A stretch of 64,000 nucleotides of DNA from Seminavis robusta (GCA_903772945.1 CAICTM010000112.1:53493-117492); one strand, 5' to 3'; counted from the stretch's first letter, positions 9,531 to 21,745 are shown. Translations and numbers: made by a program. The notes: generated from the sequence alone by a model not told the origin.

Positions 9531-11984
9531 TTACATGAGCAACGATGCGCTGTCATCAACGAAAGCGAAACACACTATTTCAATTGCACGCTGAGCAATC
9601 AAGGACCATTGGGAGTATCCACAGCTGAGTGACTTCATCGCACTGATCATTGCCGTGCTGATTGCAAACCATCCAGCTGGACCAGCTCCATTGTCTTGGA
9701 GAACGCATTGTGGAGGAAGGGATCCATTAACAAGGGTGGCACCGTACCGGTATGTGTTGGATGATACGCCGAAGGCTGTTTGCACGGTGGGGTCATCTCT
9801 CGAATGGTTGTAATCATGGACTGTATCGCTGGGAATCTGCGAAGAGCTAAATCAAGAACCACGTGAGCAATGCGATCATAACATCCTTTGCCATCAATAG
9901 ACATGATGTCAGCCCTGCCTCTTCTGACACCAATGCTGTTGTAGGCGAGAAGCTGATTCATGTTTACCTCCACTGCTCGAAGTTTCTTCCTTCCACCATA
10001 GTTGCGGCGTGTTAGAACTTTCGCTCGCTCTCCTGCGTGCATGGCATGGGCGCCGAGGGCTTTGCTGTTCATGTTGAAATATGCTTCCACCAGTCCCACT
10101 ATCCGTAGTTTGGTTGCCCGAAAGTCGTTTTCCCTTTTGAGTAGTTGTACATCCAGACCACGCTTCCATCTGGAGTAGGAGTATCCCGTTGAGTAGGCTA
10201 CTGACCTCATTGAGGCATCCACCTCGGCAAGGCGACGGCGTTGGAAGTGGAGGTTAGACAGTCCATGTACGCTCGTTAGCTTTCCTCCATCCTTTGATAT
10301 GATCGTCCGTAGTAATAGATGTTCTGGGAGTGGCTAGGGACTCAGGTGGTTGATTGGACGTATCTGGGCGTCTAAGGTGTTGAAGCAGAAGGGATGTGTC
10401 TGGGTCTGTGCCGATGGGAGGAAGGTATGTGCCATTGAGAACAGCTGAGGACGCTACTGTGCCCCCCTTAGTTCCGAACTCATCAATGAGAGGGCTTTGG
10501 AGATATGGAGTGATCTCGGAGGAATGATATTTGTCTTTGTTGACTTGAAGTAACGTGCTCTCTATTTCTTCTCGCGTTGTGCATTCTCGGTTGTTGTGCT
10601 CCACTTTGGTCACGCCCTTGGATGCTGACTTCCCTGTGATTCTCTTTGATGCTTGTGCCAACTCTCGTTGTGCCTCTTTCCGTTTGAGACGAGCGCGATC
10701 CTTGGGATTGAGTTGCTCGAGAAACTTGATCCTGTGTTCCTTGTGGTTTTTCTTGGCTTTCTTATATTCTTTGCGAGCTGCCTGTAGACGGAGGATCGAA
10801 GTATCAAGAGACAGGTGATCGACCAGTTCACTGATTTGGGCCGCTCTCTTTTTCCTGTTCCATAGAGAAGCACCGACAGTTAGTCCTTTCCTTCTTCTAA
10901 TTGCTGTCTCCCAGAATGCAATACGAAGCTTTGGATGTTCGGTGGCCTCAGAGAAGCCAATCGTGCCCATTTTGAGTTTGCGGCACTTCTTCTCTGCTAA
11001 AAGCATGCATTTTGAGAGAATCGATGGCTTCAGCCTCTTGTTGTTGTTGTTGATAACACAAGGGTGTCCAAAGCGGATAGAAGCTTCGAGTCTGAATTGC
11101 CCTTGTCTCAGATGGTATTTCTGTTCTGAGATAACGGTCAAGGTATTGTTTGGTGGTTTTGGAGTCATGAAGCTGTAATCGACGAGCTTTAGGGCTGGTT
11201 GGATCAGGAGGGACATGGCCTAGTGCATCATTGTAGGCGATGTCTATCCACAGAAGAGAACGGCCTGGAAATTCGCATGGTTCCAGATATCCACCGTGCT
11301 GTATGTGAATATTAGGAGTACCCCGCATTCCATCCACTATTCAGTTTGATTGAGTTCGCAAGCAGGTAGTTGGAGCATTGGTTGGATCGTGTCGGTCAAA
11401 GATGATTTCGCATGGTGAAAGACGGACTCGTTGACGTCGCCAGCGAGGAAAATTTGATCTCCCATGTTGATCCATTCTGTTAGTTCCTTGTCGAGGTCCT
11501 CGATGAATGCTGAGCGAGGATCAGGATCGTCATTTTGAGACTGGAAGTATTGTTTGTGTTGGGCCCACACCGCTGTGGCTCCCCCTGTTTTGTTTTGACA
11601 TGGTTGATACACACTCACACATCTAAACACTGCCTTGTCTTTGCCTCTGTATCGTGCCCATGTCCATCTGCCCAGCCCCCATGAAGAAATGTGCTCGGTC
11701 AAATACCACTCGAAGTTGATCACCCTTGTCATAATGGGTCCATCCGACAGCATACCGGTACCGGTATGTAAACCGTCGAAGGGATTTCTTCAACATTCCG
11801 GGGTTATTTCGCCGTGATGTTGGACCACGTATCGGAGCCATTCCGTGTTCTTGGCATTTGCAGCTAGGCTTGAACCTTGTATATGTAATGGCGAGCGTGA
11901 GCTCGCACCTCCGAAGAAGGATGGTTGGAAGTAAATGTTCCCAGTGCCAAATTGACGTACCGGTATTGCACTGTCTTCCAGCAA
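9531..11984 (-). mobile_element. Broken LINE-like retrotransposon: endonuclease plus reverse transcriptase
   Basis: Along the minus strand the fragments appear in the order expected of a non-LTR retroelement. First is an endonuclease/exonuclease-type domain (about 11841-11337) with LGRWTWARYRGKD, VSVYQPC, AQHKQYF and the metal-site-like GDQIFLAGDVNESVF. It continues at 11337-10948 with PGRSLLWIDI. Then comes a Lys/Arg-rich spacer (11216-10254). The reverse transcriptase follows (10222-9531), with GYSYSRWKRGLDV, the motif-A-like IDGKGCYDRI, the NGAGPAGW motif, and FAFVDD as the catalytic Asp pair. At least three frame changes separate the fragments (near 11337, 10950 and 9720), and the sequence ends soon after FVDD. 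The element is therefore dead and 3'-truncated. This arrangement matches reverse-transcriptase elements I know from diatom genomes. Family placement is from recognition, not from a search. Confidence 0.8.
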
Positions 11985-13640
11985 ATCAGCGCCAGCGGCA
12001 TTCCAAGCTGCCTCATCTGATGAAGAGTTCTCTTTCAGCTAGCTAGCAACCAGTAAACGAAAACTGCAGGATTGGCAAGCTTCACGCAAGTGCTTCGGAA
12101 CTCCCTGGACGTTTTTGCACATGGTGTCATCCCAATCATTGAGGCGAGCAAAGAACGCCAAGGCATCGTCATCACTTTCTTCAATGTCATCAATTTGTAG
12201 CCATGTGACATGTGCTGCGCAACAGCATTGAAAATGGGTGGGGTCCATGGCATCTCCCCGCCATCCCTCGCCCGATGATCAATGGGAATATTTGTGATAC
12301 CGGGTCCGATGAATATTTCGCATCTCTCGCAGTAGTTCAAGGACTCCTGGTGAAAGCAGCGCCTATTCCCAGACATTACCAGCCACTTGGTGTTCCGCTC
12401 AGGCAACGGGAGTCCCAAGGAAATGTGGTGCCATCGTGCAATGAGTAGCGTGTAGACAATGAGGGTCAATGATGACAGGGGAAAAGCCACGTAGGAAATA
12501 CTTCATGATTCGACGTTGGGTCTGCTTCTCCTCAAAGCAAATACTTTATGATTCGACGTTGGGCCTGCTTCTCCTCCATGCATGCAAACAAATGGCGTCA
12601 CGGCGGCAGCTCTTCGGACCAAGCTGAAGGCCGTTTGGTGCAACATGGACCGTAGTCCTATCAAAGGCGCAAGCCACAGTAGACACATCGAAATTCCATA
12701 AGAGCCTCCACCAGATCTGCTTCTGGGTCCAGCATGCTGAAGTGTGTGTTGCGTGCCACAGCCAAGGAAGATTTTCTGGTCTTTCCGCCCACCGTTCTGG
12801 CCATGCATCATAGCTAGTTGTCGTCCAGGCATGTATGAATTCACGGACCCACGCCTGAAGTGCATCGTGGCACCAACCAATGACCTCCACACAAAGCTGT
12901 GCCGAGGATATCCGTCCGTTGGCCACACTTTGCCATGGATGAGAGTCTTGTAGAGTGCTCGAGTGGACGGGAAATCGTATGGAGAAAGAAGTGGACATCG
13001 CCTGAACAAAAGGGAGAGATCTGCCCATCTGCATCACGAGCGCTTATAAAGAAGGTACCGTTCTCATGCAGCATTGCTTTCAAAACAATTTGGCGAAAAC
13101 GTACGTGCAGTAGGTGTCTTTTGTAGCTTTGTCATGCCTCGCTTGTTTTCTTGCTAGATACTCGTCAGAAAGTTTGGCCATCGTGGATGGACGCATAGGG
13201 CTCCAGCATTTCCTTCAATTTGCTTTCCTGGGAAGTGCGAGACTTGTATTGGTCTTGCCAAGAAGTCAAGGCTGAAACCCCAGCACCGAGCGCTCAAGAG
13301 GATGGTGTGGCATCCGGGGATATGTCGACATTGCCGGGGCAGAATGAAAGGGAGAGATCTGACCATCCGCGTCACCACTGCTTAGTTAGAAAGGTTCTCA
13401 TGCAGGATAATTTCTTCGAGCAAAGTGTACTACTCAGCATGAATGCAACATGGCAGTCCATTGTGCATTTCGTGCTCCTCCAAAAAATGTGGCCATTGTG
13501 GATCGAGGCAAAGGGTTTCAACATTTCGTTCCATTTGCTGTCCCGGAATCATGAGACGATGTATGACAAGGCTGCCACCACAGCACGGCCCATCACGCCA
13601 GCTTTGGGGAGCTGAGGCGGATCCTCGTCATGAAAAGCGA
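11985..13640. other. Unassigned region with diverged direct duplications and broken frames
   Basis: Minus-strand frames at 12035-12490 and 12503-13037 carry Trp-rich, protein-like stretches (for example AFFARLNDWDDTMCKN and WVREFIHAW), but these jump between frames. A 29-base word with one mismatch (starting ATGATTCGACGTTGGG) lies at about 12504 and again at about 12551. Two longer segments, 12995-13095 with 13170-13240, recur in diverged form at 13340-13440 and 13480-13555. This suggests a decayed tandemly duplicated gene or an old repeat. I do not recognise a family. Confidence 0.35.
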
Positions 13641-14555
13641 TCGATGTAGTCCACGTTCATATCCCACATACAGTAGACTCCAAGCAAATCTCAAAACAAG
13701 AGAAGTTTGAAAAAAAAACTGCTGTCCTGAAGAGAAGAGATTGAATTCCCGAGACATCAGGGTCATCAATATTTTTCACCAAGTCTCCTTCCAGTTCACT
13801 TTCAGCTCCTGTGTTAGCAGTGGCTTGGGATGGCTGTACACTATACGCATCAATCAATAAAGTACTGTACAGTATGTAGTCAGAGGACAACAGAGAAGAT
13901 TTGGAGGTGCAACGCTTCTGCCTTGCGCAACTTCTGCTGCAGCCGTGGCAAACTCTGTTGGTTTCCGTCTGGTACGCCGTGGCAAACTTCTGACCATCGG
14001 ACAAGTCAGGGTGAATGCCCACAAGTGTGACAGGTCAGGTATTACGGAGGTCCAACCATGGCGGTGCCTTCATGCTGTAGGTTCGGCCAAGGTGATTGTC
14101 ATGGTTTGTTTTGTGCTTGAAGGCGATTGATTGAGGCTGTGTCAACGCTGTGACGACTGTTGCAATAATAAAAATGTGAAGAAATGAAGGGTTTAAGGAG
14201 CTAAGGCAGCTAGTACCGTACAGGTAGGCAAAGTTATGTGTGCTTCAGAACAAAGGTTCTTTTCTTCCCCCCGCCGGCTTGAACCGAACCGAACCCTTTG
14301 ACAGCGTAGAATTCCAAAGAAGGTTCGTATCTCTTGTTAAGTGAATGGCCGGCTCGCCAGCGTCAATGGGACTGGATAAAGCAAAAGATCCAAAAGATCC
14401 AAAGATCCAAAGATCCAAAAGATCCAAAAGATCCAAAGATCTTTCGAAAGATTTTGCCTCCCTGCTGACAGCCACCACAAACTCCAACGGTCAAACCAAG
14501 ATGCTCCAATGCATACCCGCAGCGGTATCCACCTACAGGTACATGTATTTTGACG
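13641..14555. other. Intergenic, contains a short purine-rich tandem repeat
   Basis: No supported gene. At 14384-14446 the word GATCCAAA(A) is repeated about eight times and ends in AGATCTTTCGAAAGAT, a palindrome. The rest is the upstream region of the gene starting at 14556. Confidence 0.5.
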
Positions 14556-16346
14556 ATGAGGAATGATAGGCATGTTACAATGATAGTAGGGAACATGATA
14601 CATCGGCTACGAGCACAAACCAAGAATTCCAGGTTCTTTGCTGTCTGTCTACTTGGTTGTGTGGCCTTATCGACGTACTTGATTCTCTACTACAACGAGA
14701 TGCACATTTTCTGCAATCTAAAGGAAGGAATCCACAGCAGCAGTAATAATATTCACCAACAATACTGGAAGACGAAAGTGAGCCATCGAGATCAAGACAA
14801 CAACAACAAGACACCCTTGGACGCCTTTCTGGAAACTGTGAAACAACCCCAAAACCCATCAACATTAAAATCCAACAACAACTTCACGTGTCAACTACGC
14901 AAATACCCCCCCACTCGCTATTACAACACCACAAGAACGGACAACCCTCCTTCGTTTTTGAAAGACTCGGACTATATCTTTGGAAAATGGCCCCACATGT
15001 TGCTGTTACCAACAACAACACAACCCTCCATAAAAATCTGCATTGACCAGACGGAATGGTGGCCCAAACCCAAACAGAAGCAACATTCCGATGGCACCAA
15101 TCCCAGTATCTTATCTATACACCGTCTCTGGAACGATGCACCCCTCGTGGCAGCCACCATCTTGTACCATTATCCCGAAACAAGCTATGTCGTGGCGGTG
15201 GTCAACAAGGTATTCTTGCAGTGTGTCTATGACAAAATCCCCACGAGTTGGAAAGCCGACTACAACAATAAACGTTCCCTCATTTTGTTACTCGACGAAC
15301 GCATGACGACGATTGCACAAGCGACTCTTCGCGTCTTGGTCGACGATCGCGACTGGGGACGCAAAGGATTTCGAATCCACAAACTTAATAATCGCAAACA
15401 GCAAGATCCCACACGAGAAGAAATCATTACCATTCTCGATGACCCACGACTCTTTGTCTATCAAGGACACGTCTATATTAGCTTTATCAGTCACGATTGG
15501 GCATGGGAGGATCAGTATATCAGTCCCATTCATTTCGATTTTTTTCTGGGCAGCACTTTTTATTTTGGAACCACCATTAGGGCATCGGAGATTGTCACGT
15601 TGGGAAAGGGAAGGAATCAAGCGCTCTTGTACGATTCACCAGACGTTTCCTATACTAGTACACCCGAACAACAACCACAACAACAACAACAAGCCAAGAA
15701 GCCTCATTTGTTTACAGTATCCTGGGTAGATCCAGTCACAGTGATCCCTGTGGGTGATGTCCACCTACCCAAACAAAAACGACGACGACGCCTCTTGGAA
15801 CTCAACAACAAGAAGAAGAAACGCAAAGACCCCCAAGCCCATGGAACCAATGGCCTGATGGTCCGGTTGCCGACTACGACCCAAAACCAAAACGAACCAC
15901 CCCAGTACTTGGGTGTGGCACACTTTCACCGTCCCAGAAGTACAGAGCCCAGCATATTTGCTTGGTTTGGTCATCACTATACACACTTTTTCTACACCAT
16001 TCAGCGGCGGAAACCAAGCAACAACAACAACGGTACGGCCGAGTTTCAATTGACGGCCTTGTCCGCCGAGTTTGTCTTGCCATCCGTCGACAGCCATGGC
16101 AGGGCTCCTCAGGATGTCGGATGGGACCCCAATGCTCACATTGTGCAATTCATTTCGGGGATGGAGTTATTGCACAGGCGCAGCAGCATGGAAGAGCCAG
16201 AACAAGAACAACTCATCATGGCCTATGGGATCAATGACTGCGAATCCGCCATTACGACAATCCCTTTGCAACAAGTCAAAGACATGTTGGTTCCCGTTGT
16301 GGAAGTTGGCAAGGAAATACAAGACTTTTTGAAACCATTGGAATGA
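14556..16346 (+). CDS. Type II membrane protein, probably Golgi glycan-processing (beta-propeller-like lumenal domain)
   Basis: A single-exon protein of 596 aa. I start at the first ATG in frame (14556). A short basic cytosolic tail is followed by one span at about residues 27-46 (FFAVCLLGCVALSTYLILYY), giving a signal-anchor topology. A Gln/Asn-rich stem with glycosylation sequons (NFT, NTT) leads to the folded part. It has DDPRLFVYQGHVYISF, YLGVAHFHRP, FAWFGHHYTHFFYTI, LSAEFVLPS and IMAYGINDCESAI. The repeated pattern of short Asp-Asp/His-Tyr blades and the late YGxND motif resemble five-bladed propeller families that act on mannosides and related glycans (GH130-like). That is inference. 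The catalytic pair cannot be assigned, so a glycosyltransferase or glycosidase role is open. Low-complexity insertions (QQQPQQQQQQ, RRRRLLELNNKKKKRK) are typical of surface loops. Confidence 0.6.
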   Translation: MRNDRHVTMIVGNMIHRLRAQTKNSRFFAVCLLGCVALSTYLILYYNEMHIFCNLKEGIHSSSNNIHQQYWKTKVSHRDQDNNNKTPLDAFLETVKQPQNPSTLKSNNNFTCQLRKYPPTRYYNTTRTDNPPSFLKDSDYIFGKWPHMLLLPTTTQPSIKICIDQTEWWPKPKQKQHSDGTNPSILSIHRLWNDAPLVAATILYHYPETSYVVAVVNKVFLQCVYDKIPTSWKADYNNKRSLILLLDERMTTIAQATLRVLVDDRDWGRKGFRIHKLNNRKQQDPTREEIITILDDPRLFVYQGHVYISFISHDWAWEDQYISPIHFDFFLGSTFYFGTTIRASEIVTLGKGRNQALLYDSPDVSYTSTPEQQPQQQQQAKKPHLFTVSWVDPVTVIPVGDVHLPKQKRRRRLLELNNKKKKRKDPQAHGTNGLMVRLPTTTQNQNEPPQYLGVAHFHRPRSTEPSIFAWFGHHYTHFFYTIQRRKPSNNNNGTAEFQLTALSAEFVLPSVDSHGRAPQDVGWDPNAHIVQFISGMELLHRRSSMEEPEQEQLIMAYGINDCESAITTIPLQQVKDMLVPVVEVGKEIQDFLKPLE

Positions 16347-17460
16347 TTGATTGCTTGCCTGGCAAAGTGGCTGGGCATCAATCAACACGTCGTCCAGCCA
16401 CCTTGGATCGAATGAAAGGGCGTCAAGGCGACGGTGGTCAGCAAGCAAACGACAAGGACCCTTGTTTGTTTGTTCGTTTCCGCGTCAGACATGCAACACA
16501 AGTTTTGATGGTGGGGCAGCAGCGGGGCACAGCTCTTCGCCGCGCAGTCAATAAGGGGAATCGACTCGAATCGACTCGTTACAGCGTAATTGATGCGGTC
16601 TTCACTTTCAAGACACACGATCAAGCCCAGTTTGTGTGAAGGAGTTGATTGCATTCTGGTGTCATACGGTGGAACGGGCGTCTCGGCAATGCGACAGGGC
16701 AGCATTCTGGAACGTTCGTTGTGTTATTCTTCGACGGATGTCAACGATCTATTCCGGAATTAGACGAGATGGGAGAGGCTACAGTACCAGAATTGGACTC
16801 TTTGTCGTTGCATTTGCAGCTTCCTTGTAGGTACTGGTAGAGCATCACAACAAAAAATCTGTTGGAGGCACTGCAGGGATTTGCGACCCCTTCGACCATG
16901 AAGCTCAAAAACTATAGCCAGCTCTAGAGTTTCCCCGTTGAATCAATTGAGACAATGACATGATCATTCGGAGCTGTCAGGATGTCTTCCTGTTGCTGTG
17001 GTCGTGCGAAAAAGGGAACCCACTCACCGTGTTGCCAAACACTGCATGTACACCTTGTCAGCCTTCTCAACCAGGCGATCTTTGCGACTGACGCGGTGCG
17101 CGGCCAGCCGCCACTGCCGTAGGTAACCACTTGCCAGCGAGCAGTACCTCACAGGTGAGTTGCTGGCTATTAGAACGTTTCAAAGCCGCAACTCATCCTG
17201 TGGCCTAAAAGAATAAATCAAAAGCGCCATGGCGATCGATTCGAGATAGAGTTCTAGAAATTACTTAGTCAGTCACTCTTCGCTGATCACGAATTGGGTG
17301 CTGGCACCGAGAGAATGACACAAGTTCCGAAAACTATATTCTCTTTTCTTTTTCTGTAACTCGTCCATGCACCTTTTTTGCAGCACAAAAAACAATAATC
17401 AAGCATCCTTTTCTTTTTTAAACTCTTTCCCCCCTGGCAACAGGGCAAAAGCCAGCTACC
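16347..17460. other. Intergenic, upstream region of family copy 2
   Basis: No supported gene. The last 40 bases before 17461 (ending GCAAAAGCCAGCTACC) match the sequence just before the start codon of the copy at 60696, so a short stretch of 5' leader is conserved within the family. A T-rich tract lies at 17338-17425. Confidence 0.45.
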
Positions 17461-19785
17461 ATGTTGCGGAAATCCCATGTTCTTGTGCTTCTTTGCCTCC
17501 TTGACAATCATGTTGTTTCAGCCCAGTACCATGTCATCAGCCAGGAGGAAGTAGATGCATTTGCTGCCGAAGCTACCAAACTTTCTGGGAATGGGGAGGA
17601 TCCCTTGGACCAAAGTAAGGGCCCTTTTGATTCCGAGTTGGGTGGCATTGGCCACCGGTGTGGACGTAGGAATACTTGTGGAGAAGGCCTTACTTGCTCC
17701 AATGACTTTTCTATCCTTCAAAAGAGGTGCTTCCCTGACAGGGCATGTCTAGAGCAGGTTGTGAGCAGCTTTCGTTTGGATCTTGAGGTCTGGAAAGAAT
17801 CAATTCTCACTGGTGCCAATATTGATGAGAGTGAACTTGTTGATGCAGCCCGTGATGCTCAGAATCCTACAGAGTTCCAGCAGAGTGCAACATATCTCCG
17901 CTTTCTAGACACCTTCAATGCCCAACCACCACCTCAACTCACCTCATTGCAAGAAGCTGCTGATGACTGTATTCCCAAAGCACCCAGCACTGAAGGCACT
18001 GTTGTGTACATGGGACTTCACATTGAAGTGAGTGCGCTTGTAGACCTTGCCATGTCTATTTTCTGGGCCCTTGGAGATGCTCCTACACCAAATGACTTCA
18101 TTCGAGGAACCTTTGGAGCTGAACTGGGTGCAGGAGCTGAAGTCTCAATGTTGATTGGATTTGCCTTTACTGGAACCACACAGGATATTTTGGGAGGCTC
18201 AATTGTGACCGACCTTGATGCTGCAGTTGGAGTTGGTATTGGAACTGCTTTGGTGTCAAATCTCAATGGACTATATTCCCTGGAGTTTACCATAGGTGTA
18301 GGCCTTGGTGCTGGCTTTGGGGTTGGATATGGCATTACTGCCCAATTGAATGAATCCAATGAGCCAACCACCTCCCCAAGCATTTCCCCATCAGTCAGCA
18401 TGTTACCAACTAGTAGCTCTGCTCCATCAACCAGTGCCTCCCCAAGCATTTCCCCATCAGTCAGCATGGTGCCAACTAGTAGCTCTGCTCCATCAACCAG
18501 TGCTCGGCCCAGCATTTCCCCATCAGTCAGCATGTTGCCAACTAGCAGCTCTGCTCCATCAACAAGTGCTCAGCCCAGCATTTCCCCCAGCACTGCCCCC
18601 AGCACTGCCCCCAGCACTGCCCCCAGCAGCCTTCCCAGCACCATCCCTTCAGGCCAGCCAAGCTTGACCCCAAGCAGCAGTGGAAGTGCATTACCATCAC
18701 TCCAGCCCAGTCTTGCTCCCAGCAGGCCACCCAGCAGTGCACCTTCTGCTCTACCAAGCTCATCCCCAAGCAGCATGCCAAGCTCTCTTCCATCTATCAG
18801 TCTGCAACCTAGTGTTGTTCCAAGCAGCGCACCCAGCAGGGAGCCTTCTGCCCTGCCAAGCTCATCCCCAAGCAGAAGCCCAAGCGCATTGCCATCAGTC
18901 AGCATGGTGCCAAGTAATATTCCAAGCACAGTTCCATCACTCAGTGCTCAGCCCAGTGCCCTACCAAGTCTCACACCCAGCAGGGAGCCTTCTGCCCTAC
19001 CAAGCTCTGGTCCATCTCTCAGTTTGCAACCTAGTGAAGTTCCCAGTGGCATGCCTAGCAGCCTGCCTTCTGCTATGCCAAGTATGAATCCATCTCTCAG
19101 TTTGCAACCTAGTGAAGTTCCCAGTGGCATGCCTAGCAGCTTGCCTTCTGCCCTGCCAAGTGGCAATCCATCTCTCAGTTTGCAACCTAGTGAAGTCCCC
19201 AGTCGCATGCCTAGCAGCTTGCCTTCTGCTATGCCAAGTATGAATCCTTCCGTCAGCGTCAATCCATCTCTCAGCGCACAACCCAGCATGACCCCTTCAG
19301 TCAGCATCAAACCAAGTGGTACACCATCTGTTTCACCAAGCAGCAGACCTTCACAAAGTAGTAAGCCCAGTAGAAATCCAAGTGAGTCTCCAAGTGCAAG
19401 TGCAAATCCAAGTTCACCACCAAGTGCCAGCCAGAATCCAAGCTCAAGCCAGGTTCCAAGTAGCCTACCAAGTGCAAGTCCAAGTCTCACACCCAGCAGC
19501 TTGCCTTCTGGCATGCCAAGTATGAATCCATCTCTTAGTGCACAACCCAGCAGCATCCCTTCTGCAATGCCAAGTATGAATCCATCTCTCAGTGCACAAC
19601 CCAGCATGACCCCTTCAGTCAGCATCAAACCAAGTGGTACACCATCTGTTTCACCAAGCAGCAGACCTTCACGAAGTAGTAAGCCCAGTAGAAATCCAAG
19701 TGAGTCTCCAACGGCGACCCCAACCCGCAGCAGTGCTCCAAGCCTCAGCTCAGGTCCGAGCTTTGGTCCTACTAATGCTCGATGA
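17461..19785 (+). CDS. Secreted Pro-Ser-rich modular protein, copy 2 (module exon deleted)
   Basis: An open frame of 774 aa of unknown function. A signal peptide (residues about 5-20, ending VVSAQY) is followed by YHVISQEEVDAFAAEA, then a five-cysteine patch (RCGRRNTCGEGLTCS...RCFPDRAC). A predicted helical segment runs to about residue 180 (DDCIPKAP). A Gly-rich segment of alternating hydrophobic residues spans about 185-295 (GTFGAELGAGAEVSM, GVGLGAGFGVGYGI). From about residue 300 to the end is a Pro-Ser tail in which PS recurs every 3-5 residues, with SLSLQPSEVPSGMPSS-type sub-repeats. The tail is probably extended and O-glycosylated. The frame stops in NAR, exactly where a deletion has joined the tail to the middle of a module exon. 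The family's C-terminal modules are therefore lost. It may still produce a secreted protein. Confidence 0.75.
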   Translation: MLRKSHVLVLLCLLDNHVVSAQYHVISQEEVDAFAAEATKLSGNGEDPLDQSKGPFDSELGGIGHRCGRRNTCGEGLTCSNDFSILQKRCFPDRACLEQVVSSFRLDLEVWKESILTGANIDESELVDAARDAQNPTEFQQSATYLRFLDTFNAQPPPQLTSLQEAADDCIPKAPSTEGTVVYMGLHIEVSALVDLAMSIFWALGDAPTPNDFIRGTFGAELGAGAEVSMLIGFAFTGTTQDILGGSIVTDLDAAVGVGIGTALVSNLNGLYSLEFTIGVGLGAGFGVGYGITAQLNESNEPTTSPSISPSVSMLPTSSSAPSTSASPSISPSVSMVPTSSSAPSTSARPSISPSVSMLPTSSSAPSTSAQPSISPSTAPSTAPSTAPSSLPSTIPSGQPSLTPSSSGSALPSLQPSLAPSRPPSSAPSALPSSSPSSMPSSLPSISLQPSVVPSSAPSREPSALPSSSPSRSPSALPSVSMVPSNIPSTVPSLSAQPSALPSLTPSREPSALPSSGPSLSLQPSEVPSGMPSSLPSAMPSMNPSLSLQPSEVPSGMPSSLPSALPSGNPSLSLQPSEVPSRMPSSLPSAMPSMNPSVSVNPSLSAQPSMTPSVSIKPSGTPSVSPSSRPSQSSKPSRNPSESPSASANPSSPPSASQNPSSSQVPSSLPSASPSLTPSSLPSGMPSMNPSLSAQPSSIPSAMPSMNPSLSAQPSMTPSVSIKPSGTPSVSPSSRPSRSSKPSRNPSESPTATPTRSSAPSLSSGPSFGPTNAR

Positions 19786-20060
19786 AACAATTGACCAAAA
19801 TGGAAGCACATTGGGTCAAAACAATGGTGGGAGTGTTCAATGTGGTACACTTATGATCAGGAGGATTTTACTGTGGCACAGGCCACATTCAATGCTTGGG
19901 TAGCAACTGGCATTGTCATCTTCATAATGGATGCCTCTGAGGAGGTGGCTGAGTGCCTGTCTATCCTCCTGTGTTGGCCAGAATGATGTGTGCATTGATC
20001 TGGTAACCACAATGAAGGAGTCCAACTTTGGATGTTTGCCACTACCAGTAGTAGCGGGTA
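19786..20060 (+). pseudogene. Remnant of the module exon and 3' flank of family copy 2
   Basis: From 19784 the sequence matches the middle of the module exon (TIDQNGSTLGQNNGG, then GGATTTTACTGTGGCACAGGCCACATTCAA in short homologous blocks) but in a different frame from the upstream gene. The donor, intron, acceptor and first third of the exon are absent. Homology continues into the 3' flank: TAACCACAATGAAGGAGTCC at about 20002-20021 also follows the last exon of the copy ending at 29458. This marks the two copies as sister duplicates that decayed differently. Confidence 0.75.
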
Positions 20061-21745
20061 ACAAGTGCAAATGGAATCATTGCTTTGCAAACTGGGTCAA
20101 AGAGCTGTCAAGACAAACTTTGCCTTCGTCGTACAACCTTGATGCATGGCTCCGTTCGTTTCTTGATGCCATTTTGTCTTCGTGAAACATACAGCCATTC
20201 TCTTGCAGTGGATGCCATTCTCGTTCGGTACCGTATGCCCAAGCTTGATTGCTTCATAGGTTCACTGGCTTCTTGAGGTCTCTTTCATAGTACCAATACT
20301 CCATCAGCAGTTCTTTGCCTGATACCTATATGAGCTCGTCCGAACAACTCCTGCTCTTATGGATAGGCGGCTTCGTTCTTTGGAACCATTGCTTCCAACC
20401 AGTACGTTGCTGCTGTGACTTTTAACAGCACTGCCGATGCCTGACTTTTCTTGTTTCTCTGCAGATGCCACGAACCCGTACGTACAAGCTTTATTGCTCC
20501 CTACGTTAGGTCTTCCTCCGAACGTAGTCTTCTTTCGAAAGATTTTCCAGGGCTTCCAGCCATGCACTCGGCTCAAGCCACCAACCAACTGTTACCTTGT
20601 TGTGGACGGACTCGCCGATCAATAGGCTTGCTTGTTTCGCTCACCCCTGCGGGGGATGCTTCGCATGATCTCCTCACAAACTGCAAGAAAAATCCTCTTC
20701 GCTGCTGAATCTCCTCGAGTGCCACTCGAATTGAGTTCTACAATATTGTTGCTATAGTCCTCTTGCTAGCTAGCCGCCCCTGATTGCATGGTCGTGGCTT
20801 TGTCCCTACCACTCATGCGTGCGTTCCTCGTGTCGGCCGATCAATTCGATTTGTTGGAGTGAATATGAATAGTGTCGTATGCGACGTGAGCCGTGGCAAA
20901 TTACAAGGCCATTGCAAGGGTTTCAAGCTCTGGAGCCAGAGCTGGGTCCAATACATAGTAATGGAGAAGAGATATAGACAGCTCACTGGCTGATGGAGCT
21001 GGGAGAGACCTTGGTTGTTTCTGTCGAGGGCAATTTGAGCAGGCAATTCTGAAATGCAGAGTCGAGTCGAGTCGAAGCGTGGAGAGTAGCAGTGTTGGAT
21101 GCGGGCGAAATTGTTGTTGTCGTTCTTGCTTGTTGTCCGCGGGGTGTCGTTGCAGCAACGTGGTTTAAATTGTAGGCGTCCTTCGTCGTTGTAATCGAAG
21201 GCCACAAATACCTGTAAGTTGCTGTTGAAAGAATCAAAACTGAGTTCCGTGGACGAGATAGTTGTTGGTTTGGTGGTGTGACGTCTGTGGGCATTCCCTC
21301 ATGGCAATTTCCCTTGAAAACGGGTCCTTTAGGAAATGGCATTGCATGTCGTCATGGCCGTTTCTTTGACGCAGTCGGCAAACAAGGATGGCTTGTTTGT
21401 TGTGGTTGGCAAGAACGGTGTCGCTGTAGTCGTCGAGGAGCGACTAATGTGTCGTGATTCCTGCTATGTAAACGGGAAAGTGGTTTGAGCTGTAGATGTG
21501 GCCTGACGGTGGAAGAGAGTAAACGAGGCGGTGGCGACGACGAAACGTCGCTCCATTTAGGCGACTAAAGGTGCTCGAGCCGATCATTCCGCGGCAACAG
21601 TGCCACACGGAGAGAGCCAGTTTACACTCACGGAGGAGGAAATCGGCGGCAAAGGGCACACCGAGAGGATCGGCAGCGCAAAGGGCAACACCGATTGATT
21701 CAACGGTCATCGTGAAAAGCACAACAAAAAAGACCGGAGGATCGA
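20061..21745. other. Intergenic, no supported gene
   Basis: Only short overlapping frames on both strands, none with a recognisable domain, leader or splice pattern. The run GTCGAGTCGAGTCGA lies near 21061-21075. A partly open minus-strand stretch at 20813-21342 is Thr/Ser-rich and unconvincing. Confidence 0.4.
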
